In this document: one piece after another, positions 22,995 to 37,600 of the stretch
Position numbering within the stretch: the first letter of the stretch is position 1
Layout of the letters: every line of letters starts with the position of its first letter
Assembly: GCA_018902385.1 (NCBI GenBank)
Contig: JABSSW010000031.1
Coordinates: 62,001 to 126,000, forward strand
Direction of reading: 5' to 3'
Length of the DNA stretch: 64,000 nucleotides
DNA from: Physcia stellaris
Lineage: Eukaryota; Ascomycota; Lecanoromycetes; Caliciales; Physciaceae
The notes under the pieces: model-generated
Database searches by the model: none
Seen by the model: only the letters and a program-made list of their open reading frames with translations
What the model was told of the DNA's origin: nothing
Position numbers and translations under genes: made by a program

Positions 22995-25900
22995 ATGATT
23001 GATATTGACACGAATTTTTTCGACAAGAAACGTAAAAATTTCAACGTCATTCGTTCAAGCATTTTCAGAATTCGTTACGAAAATAAAAACGATGAATCAT
23101 TTTTACGATCAAATGTTTCAAAATTGATAAAAAAATTTGAAAATTCAAATGAAACAACGATGAAAATTTTAGAAAAAAATTCTCATCGACAACGTCGCGT
23201 AATTCAAACTGTTGAAACGATTAAAAATACAAAATCACAAAGTCAAACAGTAATGAAAGAAATTACAAATATTGCATCGATCGAAATTCAATCACTGAAA
23301 CACGATATTTCTGATTTCGACAATGAAAACATCGTCGATTCAATTTTTCTTCGTGTTTCAAATTTTGATTCAGAAAATCGCAATCAACGACGTCAAATTA
23401 TTTTCATTGTTGAATCAAATCAGCAACGAATTTTTTCATTTATCAAATCAACGCGAAAGTCTAAACATATTCATAGCGATAAACGTTTCATTTTGAAATT
23501 TCAAATCGAAACAACTTTTAATGAATTTGCAATGATAACGACATTCAAATTTTTAAATCATAATATCAATTTCATTTCGATACATGTAATTACGAAAAAT
23601 GAACAATTTAAAAATAACGTGAAACAATATTTTGAAAAATGATTCACAAATATCATCGATTTCGTTCATGATTTGAAAAATGTCGAAATTTTCGTCAACG
23701 AAAATTTTGTTATTATTAAACAAATGCAATCGTCGCATCAAACGCAAAAAAATCAATTTGATGATGTTCACAATCAATTCGTTGCGATCAAAACACAATT
23801 GCGCGAAATTAAAAAAATTCAACAACAATTAACGAATCAAAAAACGAAAACAGTCAAAATGCGCGAGTTTCGCGATATGCATAAACAACGAAAAAATGCA
23901 TTAACGAAAAAAATGCACGCGTTGCGTATGAATAAAATTTCATTGAAAAAAAAAATTTTGAAATTCAAAAATAAAAAACGTCGTTTCATGATAAATTTTG
24001 ACAACGAGAATTACAATTTTCGAAACGATCAACGTAAAAATCGAAAATTTTTTTCATTTTTTTTCATCGACGATTTTAAATTCAATGATTATGATTCAAT
24101 TTCGAAAAATGAATTTGATGACGTCGACTTTAAACGTCAATTCGTCGAAACGAAATTTGACGATAATTTGCATTTAAATTATCGTCAAATGCTTCATGAA
24201 AAATTTGAAAATATTGAAAATTTTTACGAAAATCATGTCGAGTGAAAACGTTGAAAAAACTTATTGAAAAACAAATTTTGAATCAACGCACGACAATTTT
24301 TCACGAAACAACATAAAATTAATTATTGTCGAAATCATTTGAAAAATGTGACATACGACACAGTCAATTATCGCGTCAAATTACATAATTCAAATTCTTA
24401 TTCGATTTTTCAAAATATGTTTAACGATTTGAAAAAAATTTTCGAAACAAAAAATGAATTGATCAAGAAAATCAACGAATTTTACAACGTCAAATTTGTT
24501 ATGAACAAAAACGAAAATTTTGAAACGTTTTTGATTCGTTTTCAAAATTTAATAATTTCGTTGAAATTTTTTGAATTCATTTTGATTGATCAAATGTCGA
24601 TGAAATTCAACGAACGTATGCGTTTTAAATTACGTTTTTTTGAAACAAAAATTTGAAAAAAATTTGTAAAAAAATGTCGAATCGTTCAACAAAAAATGAA
24701 CAATTTCGAACGATACAAAAACACTAAAATGTTTACAGACGTTACGAAAACATCAACTGACTCTCGTCGACAGCGTTTTAGAAATCGTTTTAAAAACAAA
24801 ATTTCGACTTTCGTTGCACAAAAACAACGTTATAAATCACGTTCAGTCAAGCGCGTCTTTTATTCTATTTTTCTAATTAGATTTTCAGAACACATTCGCG
24901 ATAAAATGAAAAAAAAAAAACGCTGTTTCAAGTGCCTGAAAAAAAATCATAAATTTAACGATGACGACGCTTTTTGCAAAAACAAAAAATCGATCGACAA
25001 AAATGATATGATTGCGATTTTCGCACAGATAAAAATAAAATGAAATGAAAAAAAAATTGATGAATACGAATCGAAACATTCAAAATGTTTCAATTGTTCG
25101 TTTCGTCAATTTCAATCGAAAAATTAAAAATTTTTGAAACAAATCGCATTCAAAAATTTCTTAAAAAAATGCGCAAAAGAATTCGTCAATTAAAACAATT
25201 CGTCGATTCGCATTTCGTCATCGTTCATTTGTGTTTTTCGAATATAAATACATTTTCGTTCGAGAAATTGAACGAACGTCAATTGAATTTCGACGAACAA
25301 ATTCATACAACTCAAAATATCAAGAAAACATACGTATTCATTGATACAAAAACATCGACATCAAATTTTATAAACGTCAATTTCGTTAAACAACATAAGT
25401 TATTTACTATTGCTTTAACGAAATTCATTAAATTTCGTTTGATCGACGACAAATTAACTTCAAATATCACGCGTATGATTCAAGTTAAAATTCAATTGAG
25501 CGATCACATCATCGAGCTTTGATGCTTAATAACATTTTTAGAAAAATTTCATTTAATTCTAGACATGCTTTGAATGAAACAACACGATTCACATATATTT
25601 TTTAAAAATAAAATCATGATTTTCAATTCCGATTACTGCTTAGAACATTGCATACATAATTATCGATCTATCACGATACACAGCGTCGAAACTAAAATAT
25701 TTTCAACAACGAAAAAATCGAAATCAAAAACAAACATAGTTGAAATTTCAATCACTGCATATTTGAAAATGACAATTAGAAATTCAAATAACGTGATTTT
25801 GATGTGATTTGAAACGTTCGAGAAATTCGAACAATCGAAATCAAAAAATAAATATTTGATAAATAATTTTTTTATTGTCGACGTAACGACATTATTTTTT

Positions 25901-28900
25901 GAAAATATCGAAAAATTTTTCAACAAAATCAAAACGAAATCATTTATCATCGCTCAATTGAAAAAAAAAATATTCAAAAAATTTCATGATTTTGTTAATC
26001 GATGAAATTCAATTGAAATTAATAAAATTTTATCGCATCGTGAATGAAATTATCGAATCGATTTGAAATCAAAATCAACATCGTCATTCAAAAAAATTTA
26101 CGAATTATTTCGAAATCAAATTTTGATGATGAAAAAATACATAAATGACATGTTAAATAAAAATTCATTCGATTCAATCATTTCGAATACGTCGTTTCGA
26201 TTTTCATTGTCAAAAAATCTGAAAAAAAATTACGAATATGTGTAAATTACAGAATTCTCAATGTTTTGATCATTAAAAATCGAAATGTTTCTTTTTTGAT
26301 ACGCGACATTTTAGCAAAATTATGCAACGTCAAAATTTACAACAAATTCGATATTATCGTTGTCTTCAATGAAATCAAAATGCGTTCGAAAAATGAAAAG
26401 AAAACAACTTTTTTTACTCGATATGATTTATACGAATATGTAATAATGTTTTTCGAATTGTGTAACGTTTCGAACATTTTTCAAACATTCATTAACAATA
26501 TTTTTCGCGAATATTTGAATGATTTTTGTTTCGAATATTTAAACGACATTATAGTGTACAATAACATTAGAGAGAAACATGTGAAACACGTTCGCAAAAT
26601 GCTTAAACGTTTCGAAAACGTCAATTTTTTTTCGATATTGACAAATGCGAATTTTTCGTCATTTTCATTAAATATTTGAAATTGATTATTATCATCGAAA
26701 ACGTCAAAATGAATTTCAAAAAAATAAACGTTATCGTCAATTGAAAGTCGTTCAAATGCGTCAAAGACGTACAGACTTTTCTCGACTTTGTCAATTTCTA
26801 TAGAAAGTTTATTTTGAAATATTCTCGTTTGACGATTTCTTTGAATAAATTAACGAAAACAGCAAAACAAAAATTTGTATATTTTTGAAACGTAAATGAT
26901 TCAAAAAAACGAACGTTTCAAACATTCAAATTGATTTTCACGACAACATCAATATTTCAACATTTTAATTCGAATTTGAAAACATGAATCGAAATCGACG
27001 TTTCAAATTATGTGATTGTCGTCGTTTTTTCTCAACGTGAAACTGATGACGAATTGCATTTTGTCGTTTTCATGTTCAAAAAAATGTTATCGACAAAATG
27101 CAATTACGAAATTTACGACAAAAAACTTTTGATTATTGTCAAAATTTTTGAGAAATGACGTTCGAAATGTGCGAAAATTTTCGTGAAAAATTCGATTAAA
27201 ATATTCACGAATTATAAAAATTTGAAACATTTCATGTTTTTTAAACAATTCAATCGTCGACAATCGAAATGAATCGAATTTTTGATCGAATTCAATTTCA
27301 AAATCGCGTATAAATTCGAAATTCAAAATATCAAATTCGATAATTTAATTCGACGTTCGCAAAATCTTTCAAAAAAACACGATGATGAAAAACATCAATA
27401 CAATCATCGAACATTATTAAAAACTCATCATTTCAAATCGAAAATAAAAAAAATCATTGTCGTAATTTTTGCATTAATGAACGAAAACAAAAAAATCGTA
27501 ATTTCATTAATCGCTATGATGTACGAATTGAGCGAAAAAAAACTCTATGCGAACGAAAAATCAATAAAAAAATCGTTCGTATCAAAATTTTTTGAAATAA
27601 ATTCATCGAACGAAAAATCATTAAAAAAATCGTTCGATGATCAATTTTTCGTTCAATCAAACATCATGCAACGAATTGAAATTGTTTATTCGAACGATGT
27701 CACGTTGCAACGAATAATGAAAATCAAACGAAATGATTTGAGACGTGTGTTTTCGAATATCATCAAAAAAAATGTGCGATTAGAACTTGATGATTGCGAA
27801 ATTAAAAATGAATTTTTTTGAATCAAGAACAAATTATACGTATTTGATAAAAAGAAATTTCACAACGTTATATTGAAAAACATACACGAATCGTTTTCAA
27901 ACGAACACGCAAAACGAGCGACTATTTATGATCGACTGTTTAGAAAATATTATTGATTTCATATGACGAACACAGTAACGAAATATATCAAAATTTGCAT
28001 ACACTGCAAGAAAATCAAAACATACAAGAAAAAAAAGCAAGAATTACTCAAATCATTGTCGATATCGAAACGATATTTTCAAAATATCGCGATCGATTTC
28101 ATCATTTTTTTATCGATTTGTGTTCGTCACGATCGAAAATATCAACATGTAATGATCGTAATGAACAGACTTTTCAAAAAAAAAAAATTTATCGCATTGA
28201 ACTCGCTGAAAATAAAAACGATCGTGCAAACGTTTCTGAAATGAATATGAAAAGAAAAAAATTATTTCAATTCAATCGTTTCGAACAGAAAATCACAATT
28301 CATTTCGCATTTCTGAAAGCGCTTGTGCGAAAAAATAAAAACAAATTTCAAATTGTTCATTGCATGACATTTTGAAACAAACGATTTGACTGAAAAAACA
28401 AATCAAATCTTAAAGCATTATTTGAAAACGTACGTCAATTTCAATCAAGATGACTGAATAAATCATTTTTTCATAGCAAAATTCGAAGCGAACTCGATCA
28501 AAATCAATTTTATTGAAATAGAATCATTTCTGATTACAAAGGAATATTTTTCACGCTCTGAATTTGAACTTTTTATTTTTGTAATCGAAACGACAACACA
28601 GAAAAAGAAAATGCGAAACGTCGATAAATTTATCGTTCACAATGAGACTTTTAGAAAATATTTGCGAGACGAATTCAAATGAACACAAACTAAAATGAAA
28701 AAACAAATTAATCGAAATAAACATTCTGTTTCGAAATTCAAAATCAATGACATGATGATGTTAAACGCGCGTCATTTGATTATCATAAAATTTAATCGAA
28801 AATTCGATTATCGCAATTTGAATTCATTCAAAATCATTCGAGCTATCGACAACAGCGCTTACGAGCTGAAATTTTCAAAAATTATGAATGAAGTGTTTTT

Positions 28901-28916
28901 CGTGTTTCATTCATGA
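22995..28916 (+). pseudogene. Ty3/gypsy gag-pol remnant
   Basis: Separate open pieces in different frames, each Lys/Asn/Phe-rich as expected after C-to-T mutation on both strands. Recognisable parts are a CxxC...H...C region (RCFKCLKKNH) at about 24,930; an aspartic-protease region whose motif has decayed to FIDTKTSTSNFIN at about 25,340; reverse transcriptase with FxEYLNDIIVYN where an intact element has the YLDD box; an integrase piece with IHCKKIKT and a downstream catalytic Asp (AIDFI); and a C-terminal region resembling a chromodomain linker. There is no intact ORF of useful length. Confidence 0.82.
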
Positions 28917-29564
28917 CTTTTACATCTCGAGAACAGTAATTTCATGTTTGGACAGAAAAATCACGAGTCAGTCTCAGTCGCGATCGATGCTCAAGAGAAA
29001 CTTTATGATGTTGAAAAAATTCTGAATTCGAAAATTGATAAAAAAATGAATGATTCGAACACGAAACGAAAAAATTGTCTTTGTTACAAAATCAAATGAA
29101 TGAGTTGAAAGAAAAACAATCAAAAATTTGAATGATACAAATATATTGACATTCAAATTTTCAATTTATTGACGAATTATCATCACAAATATTCAAAACG
29201 AGTTGAATTTCATCGAACATTTGTGCGTTCGAATGATTGAACTTCGTCGCTGTGAACGAAACGAAAATTATTGCGACAAAAAATTCAGCGAATATCAAAT
29301 AATCAATCGAAAATGTATACAAATCAAAACATCAATTTTTGTCGTTTAGTGAAGTCAAAATTGAAACGAAAACGCACAAAAATGATCGATTTTGTGTTTT
29401 GTTTTTACAAATTGAACGTGCACTTGAAAAATTCAAAAACATTAAATTGAACTTTTCACGATTTGCAGCATGTATTAATACATAAATTTCATCTTCGAAG
29501 AAGCAATAGAAGAAATTTTAGAAAAAACTCGCAGAAATTCGCGATATGCTTGAAAAAAAAATAG

Positions 29565-29734
29565 TGTTACGATTTCGACGTTTTCAACGTTTGAAATTTC
29601 AATCGAATGTTCGACGCAATCAATCGTTAATGATTTGACAAACGCACAATCTTCGAACACGTAAATAGAAACTTTGCATAATTAATATTTCGTCAAACTG
29701 CATATTATCTATTATTTTTCTTCACTTCGTGACA
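29565..29734 (+). repeat. Ty3 element, right LTR (170 bp)
   Basis: Matches 22389-22558 over its whole length. It is followed by the TSD copy ATTA and then by the rest of the copia LTR. Confidence 0.92.
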
Positions 29735-29738
29735 ATTA

Positions 29739-29918
29739 GCAAATATTTAAATGAAAACATTGAATATTAATACATGCGACATATGCGATATATGCGATAT
29801 GCGTTATTGATGATTGAATTTTGAACAAATGATTGAATTTTGAACGATTTGATCATTTGAATTTTGAATATCACGTGACATGAATTTTGACAAATTTTGA
29901 ATATTGCACATTTCAACA
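29739..29918 (-). repeat. Copia LTR, left copy, second piece
   Basis: The remaining 180 bp of the split 233-bp LTR, ending TTTCAACA. It matches 47026-47205 closely, including the repeated words GCGATATATGCGATATGCG. Confidence 0.9.
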
Positions 29919-29999
29919 TTTTCATTCAATAAAACAAAATCATTAAACATTTATTCGCAACAACATTTGATAAAATCGCTGTTTTGAAATCGTTTTGAT

Positions 30000-31019
30000 T
30001 CAATTAATTTTTTCGTTAACGAGTTCAAACATGTTCACAAAACGTCGAAATAAAACAAAAATAAATGATTTGATGAAATCGTCGATCATCATGTTTTTGA
30101 TGCTGATATAAATCAATTTAATGATTTTTTCGATCATCAATTTTCGTATTTTGTGATATTTAATTGCAATGTGTTTGATTTTTTGATGATTGACGAAATT
30201 GTGAATCAATGCGATAACGATTTGATTGTTTGTTCGTATATCGATGAAATCATCGATAAAATATTTCAATGCATCGAATACAACGATCAGAAAATAAATT
30301 TTTTTGTTCGCATTGCATTGATCAATATATTCGATTTCGATCGTTGAAATGACAACGATATCTTGACGTTTGAAAAAATGAAATACGAAATCATTTCAAA
30401 ACATGAATACATAATCAGAAATAAAACGAAAAATATTTTCGCATTTTGCATATGATGCATTTGTATAATTCATCAATTTTTCGTTGTGATTCGTTCTTGA
30501 TTCAAATCGTAAATTCAAATTCGAAATGTTCGATAAATATCGAACAACATGCATGACAACATGCATGTGAATTGATGTTGAATTACATACGTATTTCGAA
30601 AATTTGTTGATCGTTGCGACGATATTTGAACGAATTATTCATGTAAATCATTGATCAAATTCAATAATTTTGCGAAAAAAATGTTTTTCGTTTTTCGATG
30701 CTTGATACATCTCGTCGTTGTGAATATTCGTTTTGAATGAATACGATTTCATTGAAATTGACGTTGATTTGCAATTTTCGAAATCACAATTTTTGACAAA
30801 TTGTTTAGTAAACGTTTTTTGCGTGAATCACATGATTCGATTGATACGATTTTTGATAATTTTGATTTCAAAATAAAAATGTATTTCATCGAAATTTTTG
30901 ATACGAAAACGTTTGTTCAAATCGATTTTGATTTTGTCGATATCGTTGATAATAAAATTGATTAATAAAAAATCGTCAACATAAATTGACAATATAATGT
31001 CGATAAAATGTACGAAAAC
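30000..31019 (-). pseudogene. Copia reverse transcriptase/RNase H remnant
   Basis: The minus strand near 30,960 reads ILSIYVDDFLL, the copia reverse-transcriptase catalytic box (YVDD) in recognisable context. Downstream, 30269-30000 carries the RNase H end (HIAIKYHKIR followed by LIYI). The remaining reverse-transcriptase part lies beyond the inserted short element, at 33,291-33,928, and is barely recognisable. It belongs to the outer copia element. Confidence 0.82.
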
Positions 31020-31383
31020 TGTTACGATAAATCGTGATGTGAATGAATAATATGTTTGATTGTTACTATCTAAAAAACAAAATGCGAAATATGAATCAAA
31101 TTGTCAAAACGTTAATTTTTTCTGATCATGATATCACGATTTCAATTCTATGTGCAAATTTATCGTAACAAATGTTCACAAAAAAGAAAAAAGATTGCGT
31201 TTTCGCAATCATGTCATTTGTCGAAAAAAAAATGTGAAATTCATCGCTGAGAAATCTATTAATAATACACGTAAAAAAGTAAAAAATTTATCGAATTTTT
31301 TGTTCATTGATTCAAATATTTTCGTGAATTGCGTTCGAGACGAAAAATATTGTTTAAATTTTTTTTCAAAGTTGATTCAGACG

Positions 31384-31608
31384 TTAATCAGAAAATTTTC
31401 GTTCGACGAAACGACAATGACGATGTTTCAAATGCGTGCAACGAAAATGTTCATGCAAATCGTTATTGAAACGAAAAATTCGAAAACAACGACAACATGT
31501 GTGAAAATTGAATTTCTTAATCAAAATCATTAATGAAATATTCGAAATTTGACGATCAACGTAATGTTCAGCAAATATACGTTCTGATTTCGATTTCGAA
31601 TCGTGCAT
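31384..31608 (-). pseudogene. C2H2 zinc-finger protein remnant
   Basis: A 74-codon open piece whose middle reads CCRCFRIFRFNNDLHEHF followed by RCTH. This is C-x2-C-x12-H-x4-H with the hydrophobic Phe and Leu at the canonical positions. It is followed by a basic tail. It has no start context and the neighbouring frames are broken, so it is part of a decayed larger protein carried by the short LTR element. Confidence 0.6.
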
Positions 31609-32867
31609 TAAATTAACGTAATACGCAATTTCTGATTGATTGAATTGTTGAAATTCGATTCATTGATTGCAAAATTTGAAATTCTGATTAACGTTGTCTG
31701 AATAAAAAACAATTGTAAATGATATGTCATCGAAAATAAAAAACATTTTGTATGACAAAATTTTCGATTTTTTTGACGTGATTTCGAGAAAAAATATGAA
31801 TTTCGTGCGAATCGATTTCGCAAACATGAATTGATGAAAATTTTTCGAATTTGAAATTTTCGAATTTTGATTAATCGATGCGTTTTGATTGATTGCGAGT
31901 TTGAAATAAACGATGATTTTGACTTGATAAAAAATTTTTGAAAAAAATGAATTTTTTTTGATATGTAACAAGTTCATTTTTTTCGATTTTTTTGCGAATA
32001 TTTCGTAGAAATTATCGATAATCAAATAAAGTTTTTGATGTTTTCGAAACGAAATGAATAAACAAATAATTGATACGATTTTTAGCGCTTTTGATGTTGA
32101 TTTAAATACAAAAATTGAAAAACGTGACGATTTTGATGTAACAATTAAGCGTGAAACTATTTCGACTCAAAATATTGATTTTCGTGATGTTGCAAATGAT
32201 ACAATCGATGATTACTTCGATGTAAAAAAAAATGTTGCAAAAAAAAATATCGAAAAATGAATTTTTCGTGATCATTTTTGAAAAAATAATAAATGATGTG
32301 AACATGAATGCTGATTCATTAAATGAAAAAAATGTTACAAAAAATGTTGACAATGCGATCATTGCGCATGATGTTTTGATTGATATGATGAATGTACGTT
32401 TTGTAATCGTCGTTTTTGATGTAAATTCGACGATTTCGTTTCGAAATGAAATAAAAATGCGAATATCGTTTTTGATTCGAATTTTTGATAAAACGTTTCG
32501 CAAAAAATATCAAGTTTTTTCGTTCAATATTTTTGTAAATATGACGTTTGTTCGAAAAATCATTGTTTCGCAAAATTTTGAAAACAATATCGAGCAATAA
32601 AATGTGATTCGACGTTTGAAAATTGTTTCGTCGTCGATTTAAAATTCGCTAAAAATTTATTAACGTCGCGATAAATTGTTATATTTTTTTTGTAAACGAC
32701 ATTTTCTTCAAAATATTTGATAAATGCAAGAAAATTTGAATAAAAAATGTCGAGCAATCGTTGATAATTTTTGCAATAAAATAAATCGAATTGCGACATG
32801 ATACAAATAAATGTTCGACGAATAAATAAATAAACAAATCGATAAATCGATAAATAAATGAATTCGA

Positions 32868-32892
32868 TTGATCGATCGATCGATCGATCAAC
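32868..32892. repeat. (GATC)n microsatellite inside the short element
   Basis: About five GATC units flanked by TTGATC and AACAAA. The surrounding DNA is rich in AAATAAA-type repeats. Confidence 0.7.
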
Positions 32893-33928
32893 AAAAAAAT
32901 AAATAAAATAAACAGATGAATAAATAAATTTGTTGACGTCAAATAATTAAATATGTTGATATGATGATTTTTAATACAATAAAATCAAATATCATGTTTT
33001 CAGCGAAATTGATAATATTTTTCGATTTTGTTGTTTGTTCAACGACGCTGATACGATTCAACGACGTTGATCGTTGCTAAAAAAACTTTAAACAATTTGA
33101 AAAATTGTCGATCGTATGTTCGATAATGTTATCATTGTTACGATAAATCGTGATGTGAATGAATAATATGTTTGATTGTTATTATTTAAAAACAAAATGC
33201 GAAATATGAATCAAATTGTCAAAACGTTAATTTTTTCTGATCAAAATATCACGATTTCAATTCTATGTGCAAATTTATCGTAACAAAAACACAATTATTC
33301 ACAAACAAACAAATATAATTCAACGAAATGAAATATTTTTTCAAACAATCATATCATTCGCGAAAAAATTGTTTTAATTCATACAATGCTTTTTTCAACG
33401 AGCAAACGAATTTTGATTTTTTTTTTTCGAAATCAAACGATTGTTGTATTTATTGTTTCATTTTGAAGTTTGATTCAAAAAACGCAATGACGACGTCAAC
33501 GTGACGCATTTTTTAATCGTTTTTCGTGATTAATGCAAATATACATTTTCAAATCATGAATTTAACGATTTCAAAATAAATTTCGAAATAATTTTTGTCA
33601 ATTATTTGTAAAAAATTTTTCGTCATTTAACGAGTTTTGTATTTGACGATTTCATCGTTAAAATCACGTTTGATTGAAAATATTCAACGATTTTTGATGA
33701 CGTTGATTTTTGAAAACGATAATAACAATTTTCAAATGTCGTTGTGTTTGTGATGTTCGAATTTTTTTTTCGCAATTTGAATTCATCGTTTTTTATCAAA
33801 ATGAAATTGAATTTTTTGTCAATTTTGCGATATTTTATATTTCAAATCGATGATTTTGAATTGTTTGATTTGTTTCGCAATTTTGACATTTTCGCGTTAT
33901 GTTTCGAAATCAACAATTTTTTCATCGT

Positions 33929-34161
33929 TGTTACGAGCATGTCTGACAAATAAATTTGACAAATAGATAATTGATATGATATGATCGATTATACGTCGAA
34001 CAACGAATTATGTTTTAATTTTACGTCGAAATTAACGTGATTTGAAATTTGACGTCGCACATTGTTTGCAATTTCAACATTTTGTATTTATTTGTTTTTG
34101 CAAATTTATTGTTTTCGTTTAATTAGTCAATAATACGTTTATTCAAGCACGATTCATGATA
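33929..34161 (+). repeat. Second Ty3 element, left LTR (233 bp)
   Basis: Partner at 40309-40541. The two differ at only a few positions, all transitions. Confidence 0.92.
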
Positions 34162-34619
34162 TTACAATAAGTTTTCAATTTTTATCGTTTGTCGTGATAC
34201 GCGAACGTTCAAAAATAAAATTTCAAATCGACAAAGTTTTTCTGACGAAACAAACGACGAAAATCGTGTAATTACAAATCGAATTTACACGCAAACGACG
34301 AAATTTTCGACGATAAAAAACGACGAAACGACGACGATTTTTTTTTTTTTTTTTCGAAATGATTTGCAATCATCATGAAACAATTTCATTCAATTCATTT
34401 CGTCAAAATCTGAATATCGACGAAATTTAAAAAATCGTTGAACAAATGTTGAACGAAATTCACGAAATCGATAAAAAATTCACGATTCGTTACAAATTTC
34501 GTCAATTTTTTTTTATTTCAAACGTTGTGTCGAATCAGAACGACGATATTACGTATTTTCTGAACATAAAAATCGTTCGTCAGTTAAAATATTGAATTCA
34601 ACATCATTTCGACGATTTT

Positions 34620-37600
34620 TTGAACGTGTTCAATGATTTACGCATCGATCGAAACAAATATCTAATCGTTTTAAAAAATTTTCACGAATTCGTCAAGTTG
34701 TTCAAGATTCAAAAAAAAAATTTATTCGATATCGATAATATTCTTGAGCAAATACGCGACAAATTTAAAACGTTCGAAAAAAAAACGAATCATAAATCAA
34801 TTCGTTGACAAACGTATTGAATATGACGATTTGATCAAATTGAATAAAATTCGTCGTTTTAAACGTGTTTTCAATTTCGATTCAAATGAAAATTCAAGCA
34901 ATATCGACGATAACGAGAAAAAATTTGTTATTGACGACTCGATCGTTACAAATTTTGTTAAATTTTCGAAAAAAAAAACGCACGAACAAACATTCGAATT
35001 TCGATAAATTCACAAACGATATGAATTTTGATTGATTCACGTGAAAAATCAACGTTTACGATAAATTCACGATCAACAACGATTGATACGAAATTGTTCG
35101 ATTCATAATCACGACAATAATTGATTGAATTGAAAAAAAAACAATCAAACATATTCAATTTCGTCGATATAATAATTTGAATTACTTCGAAAATGAAATA
35201 ATGATAATCAACTTTTTCGAAAACATTTATGAAAATTCGAATTATCAACGCAACGTACGTCGAAAATATCAAAATTTAATCATGTTCGACATTTAGAATT
35301 TTCAATTTTTTTATTCGAATTTTTATCGTTTGAATATTCAAATCAATTTCGATCAATTCATTTTGATGAAAAATTTGATTGACAAATTCATCATGTCGTT
35401 GAAACAAATTTTGAACAATTCGTTTCGTTATCATTTTTTTTTTCGCGTGAAAAATGACATTCAACAAATGTATAACGATTTGATCAACATTCGAAAAAAA
35501 AAAAATTTGAATTCGAATTCAAAAATCAATTTTCGTGATTTTCAAATCGACGTTTGTTGTTTCGATTGCAATATCGTTCGTCAAATCAATTATATCGACG
35601 TTTTTTATTAAATTCAAAAACGATTATAAACATGATTCGATTATCGATCAATTGATTGTCACGAACAAATATTTCACGTGTGAAAAGTTCGATCACATTT
35701 GAAAATTCTGTTTCAACGTCAATAAATTTCAAAAACGTCAATGACATAAATTACAAATACATCAATTGAATTTCGATATTGATTCGAACGAATTTGATTC
35801 GAAAAATTAACGATTCACGTCAAAAACGCGATTGATAAATGTTTAAAAAATTGTTTTATTCACGATAATAATATGTTTGATTTTTTCATTAAACGATTTT
35901 TAATTATCATTTGTACGTTATCATTCAAAATTTTAATAAATCTTGATGCAATTGATTATGCGTTCATTGATAAAAAAATCGCGCAATTTGTATGCAACAT
36001 GCTGAACATGAAATTCGTATTTTTATTGAAATCGAAATCATTAATTGAATTCGACGATCGTCATGTTTTTTTTATAATTCACGCGATATATTTCAAGTTG
36101 ACGATAAAATTACATTTCGAATTGATCGTTTTTTTGTTAATCATTGATTTTGATAATCATTCGATAATTTTAAAAAAATCGTGAATAAACAAACATGAAA
36201 TCATATTGAACATGATTTACGATAAATTGATTTTTAAATTATTCAAATGTAATTATCACGACAATATATTCAATCAAACGATTCAGATTCGTCGATTGAA
36301 AATTTTCAAATCAAATCGTCGATAAAACGTGTTTAATTGACGTCGCGATGCAATATTATCGCAAAAAAATGATACAAAACACATAACGACGATAAAATTT
36401 CGATATATCATTTTGTTTCGTTTCAAAATCAAATTTTTATTTTTTATTGTTGAAAACGAATCAAATATAATCGACTCGAAATGTTTCGAATGTTCAATTC
36501 ATTCAAAAATCGATATCGACGACGAATCGTCAACAATCGAATCAAATAATTCAGAAATTGATATTACGATTGTTACGAAAACGACATTCGTCAAAAAAAA
36601 CTGAAAATTCAACGTAATAAACGATGAAAAACGAAAAAACAACAATCAAAATTTTCGTTATTTTCAAAATTGAATTTTGACGATTCGATGAATATCGCAA
36701 TGATTAATGCAATTTTTTTTGTTTGTTAATTGATGTCAAAAATCGAAAACAAAACGTTCAATGTTTTTTCATTACGATCAATCAAATCGATTTCGCGTTC
36801 AAAACATTACAAACGAATTTTGAATCGTTAAAAATCGTCGTCATGATCAAAAAAATTCTAAAACACGAACAAATCAAATCGATATTCGAACGCATAATGA
36901 AAAAAATGTCAAAATATTTTCGTCATTTATCAAAAATATTTGATTTTCAAAAAATTATCAAATTGTTTTTTTATAAATTATACGATCATAAAATCGAATT
37001 GTTGAACGATATCAATTTTTTGTTTCGCAATCGAATGTATTTTTTATTCGAATTCAAATTTAAAAAATTGAAAAAATATCTGAAAAAAACTTTGCAAAAA
37101 AAATTTATCGTATTTAATCAAACGACATACGTTTCATTTGTTTTATTTGCGATCAAATTCAACAATCAATTACGTTTGTGTGTGAATTATCGTCGATTTA
37201 ATCACATCACGAAACGCAATCGATATTTTATTTTCTTGATCGAGAAAATTTTGATCAGAATTCAAAATTGCAAATATTTAATCAAACTAAATATTATATC
37301 GATTTTCAATAAATTTCGAATGAATGAAAAAAGTGAAAAATTCATCACGTTCGTCATTTTTATGAAATCGTATAAATATCGAATATTATTTTTGAATTAA
37401 TCAACGATTTTGCAAGTTGACAACATTACATGAATAATTTTTTGTTCAATTTCTTGAACGAATTCTGTCAAATTTATTTGAATGACATATTCATTTACAA
37501 CAAATTCAAAAAGAAACATATCGTGCACGTTCGAACAATATTGAAAAACTCAAAAAAATCGATTTACAGATGAATATCGAGAAATGCGAATTTTTAAAAA

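Larger units (their letters stand above)
22389..29734 (+). mobile_element. Ty3/gypsy LTR retrotransposon inserted in the copia LTR
   Basis: The 170-bp LTRs at 22389-22558 and 29565-29734 run TG...CA and differ only by transitions. The TSD is ATTA (22385-22388; 29735-29738). The uninterrupted copia LTR at 46973-47205 serves as the empty site: joining the two flanks and dropping one ATTA gives exactly 233 bp. Total length is 7,346 bp. Plus-strand fragments follow Ty3 order: gag (22,995-24,656), knuckle-like Cys/His region (about 24,940), protease (about 25,340), reverse transcriptase with LNDIIVYN (26,266-26,679), integrase (27,963-28,244) and a chromodomain-like end (28,695-28,916). All frames are interrupted; the element is dead. 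Confidence 0.9.
31020..33285 (-). mobile_element. Short LTR element with zinc-finger ORF remnant (TSD AAAAC)
   Basis: LTRs at 31020-31170 and 33136-33285 (151 and 150 bp) are nearly identical. Each begins TGTTACGATAAAT and ends with its perfect reverse complement, ATTTATCGTAACA. The TSD AAAAC is at 31015-31019 and 33286-33290. The interior, under 2 kb, shows no gag-pol order. The minus strand carries, in order, an FTLNCYIKIVTFF motif (about 32,120), an LIIDNFYEIFAKK segment (about 32,020), a QVKIIVYFK segment (about 31,920) and a C2H2 finger (C-x2-C-x12-H-x4-H, about 31,500). The first three also occur, in the same order, in the elements at 40,994 and 47,582. It is probably non-autonomous and inserted in the copia element. 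Confidence 0.85.

Noticed and set aside
32560-32942. Repetitive (GATC)n/AAATAAA tract as a CRISPR array or origin
   Set aside because: It is a simple microsatellite without spacer structure, and the window is clearly a eukaryotic fungal genome.
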